Part shown: one piece after another, positions 7,241 through 14,229 of the stretch | Layout of the letters: the number at the start of each line of letters is the position of its first letter | Position numbering within the stretch: position 1 is the first letter of the stretch | DNA from: a virus | Reading direction: 5' to 3' (one strand) | Length of the DNA stretch: 28,692 nucleotides | IMG/VR virus record: IMGVR_UViG_3300023116_000248 | Span: 1 to 28,692 of that record | Translations under genes and position numbers: made by a program | The notes under the pieces: model-generated | Seen by the model: only the letters and a program-made list of their open reading frames with translations | Databases searched by the model: none | What the model was told of the DNA's origin: nothing

Positions 7241-8677
7241 ATGAAATTTAATAATATTACCGGTAATCCACCGTTTCAGGACACCAAAAATCGAAAGAAA
7301 ACACAGCACAAACTGTGGATCACATTTACCGAAAAGGCCATGAATGAATGGTTGGAGGATGATGGTTCTCTGCTATGGATTACTCCAAGCTCTTGGGGTT
7401 CTCCAAGCAACAAAGTGCTACAAATCCTAAAAGACAATCAAGTCATGATGCTAAATCTGGACACAAAGAAGCATTTTCCCGGTGTTGGTTCCTTATTTAG
7501 TCATTATAGGGTTGATAAGAAAGAATCAGTTGATAGCTTTCCGATAACATCTAACGAAGTTGAGTTCGATTTCAGTTTTGATGGAGTCTTTTATGTTCCA
7601 AATGATGTTTGTAAGCAATCTTTGTCAATCCACAAGAAAGTTACATTCCAAGATGTCGAAAAGTTTGAGATTAATTACGATTACGTAACCTGTCACAATG
7701 TTATAAGGCATGCTTTTAAACTTCATGACAAGAAAGTCGATGAACTGAAGAAGAAAGCATCAAAAACAACAGAAGCAACAGAATTATCCAAGATCAACGA
7801 GCGATTAGCCAAATTAGCCGAGACCAGAAAGACAATAGACATCACAATTAGCGAAACACAGAGTGCGAAACATGTATATCCTGTGTTTCACACCAACAAC
7901 AAGGTGTGGTACTCTTCGATCAGGCAAGACTTTGCAGACAAGAAAAAAGTTATGTGGTCTAGGAGCGGATATGTCAAAGCTTTTTACGATGATGGCAAAT
8001 ATGGCTGCACAGACATGGGCTATTACATTCTTGTTGACAGCGATGCAGAAGGAGAGCGTCTTGCTTCCTTTATGGGTTCTGAGTTGATGACATATATCTT
8101 TAAGACAGCCAAATGGTCTGGTTTCGGTAACGAAAAGGTGTTTTCATCAATCCCAAAGATCTCTTTGTCAAAAAACCTTACAGATAAAGAAATCTATAGT
8201 CTCTTTGGCATAACAGATAATGAACAAAAGTATATCAAGAGTATCCTGAATCCACCGAAGAAGTCAAGAGCCACAAAGAATGCCGAGAAAGAGATAAAGT
8301 CAGAGGAGAGAGTAAAAAATCTTGGAGAAGTATTCACACCAAGAGAGCTTGTTCTCGAACTACTGAATGAATTACCGGAAGACAGATGGTCTAACCCGAA
8401 CGAGACCTTCATAGATCCAGCCTGTGGTAATGGTAACTTCTTGGTAGAGATTTTCATCAAGCGTTTGGATAGTAACATTGACCCTATGACAGCAGCAGAA
8501 ACTCTCTATGGTATTGACATAATGCCTGATAACATTAGTGAATGTCACAAAAGAATTAGAGAAGTTGCAATGTCTACTAGTGTTGACATGTCCGAGTTTG
8601 ACGAGGTACTACAAAGAAACATTGTGGTTGGTAACTCATTAGAGCAAAAAATTGATGAATTGTTCTTGACAAATTGA
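7241..8677 (+). CDS. Circularly permuted N6-adenine DNA methyltransferase
   Basis: This 478-residue protein starts after GAGGAGGG. The catalytic adenine-methyltransferase motif IV, G-N-P-P-F-Q, is at the very N-terminus (residues 8-13), followed by L-L-W-I-T-P-S-S-W (motif V/VI-like). The middle (about 150-340) is a likely target-recognition region. The C-terminus holds G-E-V-F-T-P (motif X-like), the AdoMet-binding motif I D392-P-A-C-G-N-G-N-F, L-Y-G-I-D-I (motif II) and I-V-V-G-N-S-L, the sequence that normally precedes N-P-P-F. The enzyme therefore looks like a gamma-type (Eco57I-like) methyltransferase cut just before motif IV with its halves swapped. It may protect phage DNA or pair with the next gene; the recognition site is unknown. 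Confidence 0.85.
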   Translation: MKFNNITGNPPFQDTKNRKKTQHKLWITFTEKAMNEWLEDDGSLLWITPSSWGSPSNKVLQILKDNQVMMLNLDTKKHFPGVGSLFSHYRVDKKESVDSFPITSNEVEFDFSFDGVFYVPNDVCKQSLSIHKKVTFQDVEKFEINYDYVTCHNVIRHAFKLHDKKVDELKKKASKTTEATELSKINERLAKLAETRKTIDITISETQSAKHVYPVFHTNNKVWYSSIRQDFADKKKVMWSRSGYVKAFYDDGKYGCTDMGYYILVDSDAEGERLASFMGSELMTYIFKTAKWSGFGNEKVFSSIPKISLSKNLTDKEIYSLFGITDNEQKYIKSILNPPKKSRATKNAEKEIKSEERVKNLGEVFTPRELVLELLNELPEDRWSNPNETFIDPACGNGNFLVEIFIKRLDSNIDPMTAAETLYGIDIMPDNISECHKRIREVAMSTSVDMSEFDEVLQRNIVVGNSLEQKIDELFLTN

Positions 8678-8694
8678 TTAGAACATATTACATT
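8666..8694 (+). promoter_or_regulatory. Sigma-70-like promoter inside the methyltransferase 3' end
   Basis: TTGACA (8666-8671), a 17-nt spacer and TACATT (8689-8694). The -35 lies within the last codons of the methyltransferase gene. It allows separate transcription of the gene at 8732. Confidence 0.7.
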
Positions 8695-8731
8695 ATTAGT
8701 ATATTCAACAACAACACTCCTCGGAGAAACA

Positions 8732-9937
8732 ATGAAGAACATCCAAAAAAGACACATTGTAAGAAAAGCTGAGATTGCTAATGAATACTTGCTGGCACAG
8801 TTTGTAGCAGAAGGTCTTGAGCAAGAAGGATTATCTGTTCCAACTTCTTCAGAGTCATTACGAAACGAATACGACCAGTATCTTCTTTCTTTGCCACAAG
8901 AATATATGGATGTCAAAACCAGAGCAAAGCTTGACTCAGAGATAGAGCACTTGAGGCCACTTACTGAATCTAGCGCAGTATCTTTAGTGCGGTCTATAGT
9001 GGCCAAATACTCTCATATTGAGCAAGTAAGGGTCTCTCCCTATAACAAGGAGGGTCTGAAAGAAGGCGTTGGTCAAAAAGCAGATTTGCTTGTAGAGGTA
9101 TTGTCTTCTGGTGAATGGGACTCTGTGTACGTGTCTCTGAAGCAGTATAGTGAGTTCTCGAACCCACAAGTTGCATCCGGTACTTTCTTCTCCACCATTG
9201 CAGGCTTGTCTTTTGACATTGCCGGTCGAGGTAGTTACTTTGCTCCTGACGGGTCTAAGTTTGGCTCAAAAGCAAAAGATTACAATACTTTGGTGACACA
9301 TTTTGTATCAAGTTATGGTGACCAGTGCCGAGGTCCATTACAGAGACTCAGAGAGGCCAGTAACGAAGTTCATAAGCTCCGATATGAAGAGATAAGACCA
9401 TCAGAGCAAGTTCTTGATTTAGCTAGAAAGACAGCTGGTGACAATGCTATTCCTGAGTTTGTCAGTCTTTTGGGTGATGTGTATTCCAGTAGCCCATCAG
9501 TGCTGAAAGATCGATTTTTGACAAGGGCTGGTCTAAAAGCAGACTCTGGGAAAGAAATGCTTTACACAGCTTATAAGAACGGCCAACCAGTAACCTTTAA
9601 CACGCTTACCGATAAGAAGTTTTCTAATCTTATCAGAGAGATAAACAAAGATGATGTGGAGATCAGAATAACAAGAAGCGGTTCTAATCAAGATGGCCAA
9701 GGTGTTTCTTTTTGTTTCTATAGAGGTGATAATCTTTTGTTACGTGCCGATATGCCATTGACCATTAACATCAATGGTGCTTGGGCAAATGAGGATCGTT
9801 ATTGTCGTGTGAGCAAGCAACACATTTTGGCTAACCATCGTCGGCCAAAGAAAGCAATGCAGCTTGACACTTCTACAAATGTCTGGGTAAAACTGGTACC
9901 ACTATTCAATGAAATTCTAAAAAACAGGGAGATTTAA
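8732..9937 (+). CDS. Unknown protein with a possible PD-(D/E)xK-like nuclease core
   Basis: This 401-residue soluble protein starts after CTCGGAGAAAC. The N-terminal 100 residues are helical. Then K-A-D118-L-L-V-E-V, a short acidic turn, and V-Y-V-S135-L-K137-Q-Y form the strand-turn-strand layout seen around the catalytic D and (E/S)-x-K of PD-(D/E)xK enzymes. Serine in place of Glu is a deviation, so this is only a structural suggestion. The C-terminal half (about 280-370) is beta-rich. It directly follows a DNA methyltransferase, which makes a restriction partner possible, but it has its own promoter. A similar D...S-L-K pattern occurs in the protein at 14226. Confidence 0.6.
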   Translation: MKNIQKRHIVRKAEIANEYLLAQFVAEGLEQEGLSVPTSSESLRNEYDQYLLSLPQEYMDVKTRAKLDSEIEHLRPLTESSAVSLVRSIVAKYSHIEQVRVSPYNKEGLKEGVGQKADLLVEVLSSGEWDSVYVSLKQYSEFSNPQVASGTFFSTIAGLSFDIAGRGSYFAPDGSKFGSKAKDYNTLVTHFVSSYGDQCRGPLQRLREASNEVHKLRYEEIRPSEQVLDLARKTAGDNAIPEFVSLLGDVYSSSPSVLKDRFLTRAGLKADSGKEMLYTAYKNGQPVTFNTLTDKKFSNLIREINKDDVEIRITRSGSNQDGQGVSFCFYRGDNLLLRADMPLTININGAWANEDRYCRVSKQHILANHRRPKKAMQLDTSTNVWVKLVPLFNEILKNREI

Positions 9938-10050
9938 TGGAACATTTAGCAAATTGCCACGGTGAATGGAATGCCCTCATCGCCTTGGTATCATCATTGC
10001 CGCTTGTCGGCGTTTGGGTAAAGTCAAAACTTGGAGGTAACAATGACTAG
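9937..10050 (+). CDS. Small single-span membrane protein
   Basis: This 37-residue ORF's ATG overlaps the preceding TAA (TAATG at 9935-9939) and its end overlaps the next start by 8 nt. The sequence has a short polar head with one Cys and His pairs, then a hydrophobic span W-N-A-L-I-A-L-V-S-S-L-P-L-V-G-V-W-V, and a basic tail K-S-K-L. It looks like a one-pass inner-membrane peptide. Its place in a chain of overlapping genes supports it being real. Confidence 0.55.
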   Translation: MEHLANCHGEWNALIALVSSLPLVGVWVKSKLGGNND

Positions 10051-10342
10051 ATTTGAGATGGGATTACAGAACGTTGCAGCAATCCACGAACAAGTGGAGC
10101 AAGCGAAAAGCAAAGAGCAGCATATGGCTGACTATATTGCATCAATCAAGGCTCTCGAAGAGGCTATGGAGCCATACAAAGAGCAAAAGCGAGAACTAAA
10201 GGCCAATTATGTTGAGAATGGATGGCTTACTAAGGAAGACATTAGTTTGACCGTAAAAGCTTATCGTCTTCTCAAGACAGACATTGATCTTGACCAATTA
10301 ATCGATATTTACGAATCACTCAGAAGCAAGGAGGAAAAATGA
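10043..10342 (+). CDS. Small helical hypothetical protein
   Basis: This 99-residue protein starts at ATG 10043 with GGAGG at 10034-10038 (an upstream in-frame TTG is inside the binding site). Mostly charged helix (residues 5-60, probably coiled coil), then a compact segment N-G-W-L-T-K-E-D-I. No family recognised. Linked by ATGA overlap to the next gene. Confidence 0.7.
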   Translation: MTRFEMGLQNVAAIHEQVEQAKSKEQHMADYIASIKALEEAMEPYKEQKRELKANYVENGWLTKEDISLTVKAYRLLKTDIDLDQLIDIYESLRSKEEK

Positions 10343-10548
10343 GATTTATTCGAATAGAAATCATGAGCGACGAAGAAGTTGTCGTTAATGTCAACAGGAT
10401 TACAAAGATCTATAGGTGTGTGTCTGGTCCGTACCAAGGTGTTCATATTAGGGTCGGTGATAGCGATTTGTACACAAAATTCACCACCATTGAGGCAGCA
10501 GTTGATTATGTCCAGCGAGCACCATCAGTAAGCTTGGGAGTGGCATAA
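10339..10548 (+). CDS. Small beta-rich hypothetical protein
   Basis: This 69-residue protein's ATG overlaps the upstream TGA, with AGGAGG just before it. The pattern is strand-rich: F-I-R-I-E-I-M, V-V-V-N-V-N-R-I-T-K-I-Y, then Y-T-K-F-T-T-I-E-A-A-V-D-Y-V. This V-N-x-x-x-I layout is common in tiny phage proteins of unknown role. The next gene begins at its stop codon. Confidence 0.65.
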   Translation: MRFIRIEIMSDEEVVVNVNRITKIYRCVSGPYQGVHIRVGDSDLYTKFTTIEAAVDYVQRAPSVSLGVA

Positions 10549-10787
10549 TGCAAGTAACAAATGAGAACCAAGAGGACACTGCTCTTCTCACTCAAGCAGA
10601 TTTGGCAGTGGCTGCATTTGCTCTTGCGGAGACATTTAACTCTTATTTGATGGCATATGAATCAGAGGATTTCGGAGAAATGTCAAAGGATCAGATGGAA
10701 ACATCAATGAATCATCTTCGAACAGCATTTGTTAAATTTGATGCACTACTGAAGTCAATGCCAAAAGGAGAAGCAAATGATTCTTAG
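10548..10787 (+). CDS. Small helical hypothetical protein
   Basis: This 79-residue protein starts at TAATG overlapping the previous stop. Acidic, all-helical in appearance (L-A-V-A-A-F-A-L-A-E-T-F core), without cysteine or membrane span. It overlaps the dUTPase gene by 11 nt. Function unknown. Confidence 0.65.
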   Translation: MQVTNENQEDTALLTQADLAVAAFALAETFNSYLMAYESEDFGEMSKDQMETSMNHLRTAFVKFDALLKSMPKGEANDS

Positions 10788-11235
10788 ATATGAAAAAATT
10801 CGAATGGGTGCGAAATCTCCTTCTCGATCAAATCCTTCTGATGCTGGGCTGGACGTATTTTATTGTCCAGAGCCTAACGCTAGGCCATTGATGATTCATC
10901 CGGGACAAACTGCTATTTTAGAAACCGGATTAAAGTTTGAGGTTCCGCATGGATTTATGTTGGAGGTCAAAAACAGATCTTCAATGGCATCAAAAAAACA
11001 ATTGCTTGTTGGAGCATGCGTCATAGATCCTGGATACAGCGGAGAAGTATTTATTAATCTCCATAATGTAGGGATGAAGCCACAAATAATGAGTGCTGGT
11101 GATAAGATCGCACAACTTGTTTTGTTGCCTGTTTATCATTTCCAGTGTCAAGAAGAGCCAGCCGGTACTATTTATGACAGGCCGTTGTGTATCTCCAATA
11201 GGGGAGAAGGTGGCTTTGGTTCTACTGGTTCTTAA
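10777..11235 (+). CDS. dut: dUTPase (deoxyuridine triphosphatase)
   Basis: This 152-residue protein is the normal length for a trimeric dUTPase, which splits dUTP to dUMP and pyrophosphate to keep uracil out of DNA. All five motifs are visible: S-D-A-G-L-D-V (1), N-R-S-S (2, usually G-R-S-S), G-A-C-V-I-D-P-G-Y-S-G-E (3, with catalytic Asp), G-D-K-I-A-Q-L-V (4), and the C-terminal flap N-R-G-E-G-G-F-G-S-T-G (5). The start is preceded by AAAGGAGA. Its presence suggests ordinary thymine-containing DNA. Confidence 0.95.
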   Translation: MILRYEKIRMGAKSPSRSNPSDAGLDVFYCPEPNARPLMIHPGQTAILETGLKFEVPHGFMLEVKNRSSMASKKQLLVGACVIDPGYSGEVFINLHNVGMKPQIMSAGDKIAQLVLLPVYHFQCQEEPAGTIYDRPLCISNRGEGGFGSTGS

Positions 11236-11558
11236 TGGCTGAATACAAAAGAAAATTTGTCTTTTATGGCAAGGAAGAATACCTGGCTGAGTTTAAGTTA
11301 CGGATGGAATACCATGACTTATCTCAGTCAGAATTCTTTCGTGCTTGTGTTGAGGCTGTCATAGGTAAAGAAGACTTGATAGAAGATTTTATCGAGGATT
11401 ACAAAGACAAGAAAGACAAAGGTAAACAAAAGAATATGAGAAAGAAGATCCGGAACGAACGCAAAGAGGCAGAGGAAATGGTTTCCAAGCTTGGTCTTGA
11501 TGATGGAGAGATTGAGAATATATTTGACATCATCGCCCAAGAACACCCAGAGCTATAA
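11235..11558 (+). CDS. Phage hypothetical protein, ribbon-helix-helix-like N-terminus
   Basis: This 107-residue protein begins at the last base of the dUTPase stop. The N-terminus K-R-K-F-V-F-Y-G (strand) followed by two helices with L-S-Q-S-E-F-F-R-A-C-V-E-A-V resembles a ribbon-helix-helix dimer, which would suit DNA or RNA binding. A lysine/aspartate-rich linker follows, then an amphipathic helix ending D-I-I-A-Q-E-H-P-E-L. Similar proteins are common in T4-like marine phages, from memory. A T-rich terminator-like sequence follows directly. Confidence 0.65.
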   Translation: MAEYKRKFVFYGKEEYLAEFKLRMEYHDLSQSEFFRACVEAVIGKEDLIEDFIEDYKDKKDKGKQKNMRKKIRNERKEAEEMVSKLGLDDGEIENIFDIIAQEHPEL

Positions 11559-11577
11559 AAAAATCGGTTTTTTCTTT
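11557..11577 (+). terminator. Weak A/T-stem terminator candidate
   Basis: Seven A, TCGG and six T, then CTTTT. The stem is only A-T pairs, so it is weak as a classic terminator, but its position between the dUTPase run and the acidic protein gene fits. Confidence 0.4.
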
Positions 11578-11629
11578 TCCCAACCTCTATTTAAGATGTA
11601 TTTTAACCATTCTATAAGGAGAAATTATT

Positions 11630-12211
11630 ATGGCTAAGAAGAATTTATTAAATGAAGCACAAATCAGACGTTTCCAATCTCTTGCTTCCATCCCTGTCGT
11701 CAACGAAATGAAGTATGGCGAAAAAGAAATGGAAGAAGGTATGCACGGTGACAAAGAAAAGATGGAAGAAACCCAAACCATCAGTGAAGAAGAAGAAATG
11801 GAAATGGACGCTGAAGTGGAAATGGATGCTGAAATGCCAGAGCCAATGGATGCTGAAGAAAAAGAAGAAGAAGCTGAAGAAATGGCTGACGAAATGGATG
11901 ACAGCGACGTTGATCTTGAGGAAGACGATGTAGAGAAGCTTCTTGCTGCTTTTGATGCTGCAATGGATGTTGTAGAAAAGCTCCGTGCTGCTCTTGGTGC
12001 TGGAGAAGAAGCTGAAGAAGCTGCTGATGAAATGGAAATGGAAGAACCAGCAGAACTCGAAGCTCCAGAAGAGCCAATGCTTGATGATGAAGCAGAAGAA
12101 ATGGCTGCTGCTGGACTCGTAGAAGAAGTTGCTCGTCGTGTTGCAAAGCGTCTTAGCGAAGCAAAAAAAGCACAAAAAGCACTTGATAAGGCTCTTGGTA
12201 CAAAAAAATAA
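11630..12211 (+). CDS. Highly acidic scaffold-like (prohead core?) protein
   Basis: This 193-residue protein starts after AAGGAG. The N-terminus L-L-N-E-A-Q-I-R-R-F-Q-S-L-A resembles the start of small acidic virion-associated proteins in T4-like marine phages (recalled, not searched). Residues about 45-160 are almost entirely Glu, Asp, Met and Ala, in E-E-E-M-E-M-D-type runs. The C-terminus switches to a basic amphipathic helix (V-A-R-R-V-A-K-R-L ... K-K-A). An acidic body with a basic helical tail is typical of capsid core or scaffold proteins. The strong terminator downstream suggests its message ends there. Confidence 0.65.
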   Translation: MAKKNLLNEAQIRRFQSLASIPVVNEMKYGEKEMEEGMHGDKEKMEETQTISEEEEMEMDAEVEMDAEMPEPMDAEEKEEEAEEMADEMDDSDVDLEEDDVEKLLAAFDAAMDVVEKLRAALGAGEEAEEAADEMEMEEPAELEAPEEPMLDDEAEEMAAAGLVEEVARRVAKRLSEAKKAQKALDKALGTKK

Positions 12212-12222
12212 CAAATAACCAC

Positions 12223-12251
12223 TTGACAATATCATAGAATGTGTTAATAAT
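12223..12251 (+). promoter_or_regulatory. Sigma-70-like promoter abutting a terminator
   Basis: TTGACA (12223-12228), a 17-nt spacer and AATAAT (12246-12251). The expected start, about 12258, falls inside the left arm of the terminator hairpin beginning at 12256. It drives the genes from 12292. Confidence 0.7.
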
Positions 12252-12255
12252 ATAG

Positions 12256-12280
12256 GGAGAGGGAAACCTCTCCTTTTTTT
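12256..12280 (+). terminator. Strong intrinsic terminator
   Basis: Perfect 7-bp stem GGAGAGG/CCTCTCC closed by a GAAA tetraloop and followed by seven T. It ends transcripts of the acidic protein gene. Because the neighbouring promoter starts within its left arm, transcripts from that promoter could form only a shortened stem. Confidence 0.9.
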
Positions 12281-12291
12281 ATGGAGTGACA

Positions 12292-12678
12292 ATGTTATTA
12301 TATGTTGTTGTATTTTTAATTGGGTATTGTTCTGCTCTTCTTGTCATGTATACTCTTAGTATTGGTAGGGCCGTGTTTCTTTTACAAGATGTAATGAAGT
12401 GGAGTGCTTTCCTACTTGCACAGGTTGAGCAAACCTACAGAGAAGCCCAAGAGTACAGAAGCAAAGCTATAGATAAAACTGGATTATCGCCGAGACAAAA
12501 GATAAATAGAAAAACTATTGACAGAAACATAGTTAGCGAAATGAAGAAAGAGGCCATTAAAAGCTATTTAAAACAATGGCCCGATTCCTTTTCGCACCTT
12601 TTGGAGTTCAAAGATTGGGATTCCATGCTAAAATATGTCGATAGACAAGCTAAAATTATAAGGAGACGAAATGATTAA
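12292..12678 (+). CDS. Membrane-anchored hypothetical protein
   Basis: This 128-residue protein starts at ATG 12292 after TGGAG; the GTG at 12286 lies on the binding site. Residues 1-25 form one hydrophobic span (L-L-Y-V-V-V-F-L-I-G-Y), followed by a long basic helical region inside the cell, Y-R-E-A-Q-E-Y-R-S-K. The C-terminus is basic, A-K-I-I-R-R-R-N-D. It overlaps the ClpP-like gene by 8 nt. No family recognised. Confidence 0.7.
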   Translation: MLLYVVVFLIGYCSALLVMYTLSIGRAVFLLQDVMKWSAFLLAQVEQTYREAQEYRSKAIDKTGLSPRQKINRKTIDRNIVSEMKKEAIKSYLKQWPDSFSHLLEFKDWDSMLKYVDRQAKIIRRRND

Positions 12679-13336
12679 TTTGACCAAAAAAGGAAAAAAG
12701 AAAGTAACTAAAGAAGAAATCTCCGAGGAAGAATTCACCGAAGAAGAGATGGAAGACGGAGATCTTCAGGATCAAATTCTTTCAATGCTGGGTCTAGCAA
12801 AAAACCCAGAAGCAAGAAGTATTATGATGATGGGAGATTTAACAGAAGAGAGGTCGCTCGAAATTATTACAGCACTTCTTGTATTGTCAGCACAAGTCAA
12901 CCCAGAGACTGGAGTTCCAGATCCAATCAAAATCTATGTCTCAACTTATGGCGGCTCGGCAGATGAGATGTTTGGCATCTATGATGTAATGAGTATGTGT
13001 AAGGCAAAAGGTGTTGTCATTGAGACCATTGGTCTTGGAAAAGTAATGTCAGCAGGAACTTTGATCCTCGCGGCTGGCTCCAAGGGACACAGAAAGCTCG
13101 GAAGACATACTCGTGTTATGATCCATGCTGTAGCCGGTGGTTCGATGGGAGAGCTTCACTCAATCCAGAACGAACTTGAACAAATGAAAGGTCTTCAGGA
13201 CTCATACATTCAGGCCATTTCTGATGAAACTGAGCTGAGTAAAAAGCAAGTACAAAGCCTAATTAATAGGAAAGTAAATGTGTATCTCACTGCCGAAGAA
13301 GCAATTGAGAAAGGACTTGCTGACGGGTTGATGTAA
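12671..13336 (+). CDS. ClpP-like serine protease
   Basis: This 221-residue protein has an acidic N-terminal extension (about 1-35, E/K-rich) followed by a ClpP fold: I-K-I-Y-V-S-T-Y-G-G-S, the nucleophile in G-K-V-M-S127-A-G, A-A-G-S-K-G-H-R and the histidine in R-V-M-I-H152. The Ser-His spacing of 25 equals that of E. coli ClpP. The C-terminal part Y-L-T-A-E-E-A-I-E-K-G-L-A-D also fits. Where ClpP has the catalytic Asp, the sequence reads I-N199-R-K-V-N with no Asp; an Asn in this place is known in Listeria ClpP1. Next to a scaffold-like protein it may process capsid proteins, or act with host Clp ATPases. Confidence 0.85.
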   Translation: MINLTKKGKKKVTKEEISEEEFTEEEMEDGDLQDQILSMLGLAKNPEARSIMMMGDLTEERSLEIITALLVLSAQVNPETGVPDPIKIYVSTYGGSADEMFGIYDVMSMCKAKGVVIETIGLGKVMSAGTLILAAGSKGHRKLGRHTRVMIHAVAGGSMGELHSIQNELEQMKGLQDSYIQAISDETELSKKQVQSLINRKVNVYLTAEEAIEKGLADGLM

Positions 13337-14229
13337 TGGATAAAATCTTCTATAATGAAGGATCAGCAGCTAAACTAGGATGGACTCCCGACTGGTTTGG
13401 CTGTTCTGATTTTGACGAGGACTTGGTTGATGCAATCACCAAGTTTCAGAAAGAACACGGTTTAGATGCTGATGGATTGATGGGTCCAACGACTTATCGC
13501 AGGATCTATAATCAAAGAATGTCTGAGCTTGATGAACATCGCCCTTCTTCGTCAAAGATGAACAAAGAATCCTATATCATCTATAACTCTGACTACTACC
13601 CAATTCAGTGGCCAAAAGTTCGATTATTCTTTGAGGCGGATGGATATAAACTAACCAAAGGTTTTAAACCTGCTCGCCAAAAGCGTAACCCAAACTTCTT
13701 TGTTTGTCACTGGGATGTGTGCCTTTCCTCTGAGATTTGCTATAATGTTCTCAACAAAAGAGGCATCAGTGTTCATTTTGCAATTGACAATGATGGAACA
13801 ATCTATCAATTCATGGACATGAATCATGTCGCTTATCATGCTGGTTCCCGTAAATGGAACGAAGGGTCTGTTGGAGTTGAGATCTCTAACGCTTTTTATC
13901 CAAAGTATCAGTCATGGTATGACAAAAAAGGCTTCGGTAAAAGACCAATGGTCTGGAATGCACAGGTTCACGGTAAAAAAGTAGAAAAACACCTCGGTTT
14001 TTACCCGATTCAGATTCAGGCATTGCAAGCCCTAATGAAATCTGTTCATATGGCCACAGGAATCCCCCTGAAGGCCCCTTTAGATAGAAAGGGCAATACT
14101 AGTACCAAAGTAAGTAAACCGGTCGCTGACGGTCGTTTTGATGGCTTTGTGAGCCACTACCATTTGACCACTAGAAAAATTGACTGTGCTGGTTTGGACC
14201 TTAAGAAAATTCTTGGAGAGATAAAATGA
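13336..14229 (+). CDS. N-acetylmuramoyl-L-alanine amidase endolysin with peptidoglycan-binding domain
   Basis: This 297-residue protein starts at TAATG on the protease stop. Residues about 8-58 form a peptidoglycan-binding domain (F-Q-K-E-H-G-L-D-A-D-G-L-M-G-P-T-T). Residues about 115-290 form an Amidase_2 domain with zinc ligands H125 (V-C-H-W-D), H276 (S-H-Y-H) and C284 (K-I-D-C-A-G); the His-Cys spacing of 8 matches T7 lysozyme. It also shows S-V-H-F-A-I-D-N-D-G-T-I-Y-Q and N-E-G-S-V-G-V-E. There is no signal peptide, so it needs a holin or acts on the virion. Likely job: cell-wall breakdown at lysis. Confidence 0.9.
   Translation: MDKIFYNEGSAAKLGWTPDWFGCSDFDEDLVDAITKFQKEHGLDADGLMGPTTYRRIYNQRMSELDEHRPSSSKMNKESYIIYNSDYYPIQWPKVRLFFEADGYKLTKGFKPARQKRNPNFFVCHWDVCLSSEICYNVLNKRGISVHFAIDNDGTIYQFMDMNHVAYHAGSRKWNEGSVGVEISNAFYPKYQSWYDKKGFGKRPMVWNAQVHGKKVEKHLGFYPIQIQALQALMKSVHMATGIPLKAPLDRKGNTSTKVSKPVADGRFDGFVSHYHLTTRKIDCAGLDLKKILGEIK

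Noticed and set aside
7241-9937. Confident restriction-modification annotation
   Set aside because: The second protein shows only a degenerate D...S-L-K pattern and has its own promoter; kept as a hypothesis.
11587-12292. Long minus-strand ORFs rich in Ser, Phe or Gln
   Set aside because: They are mirror images of the Glu/Met-rich acidic gene on the + strand; they have no binding sites and are low complexity.
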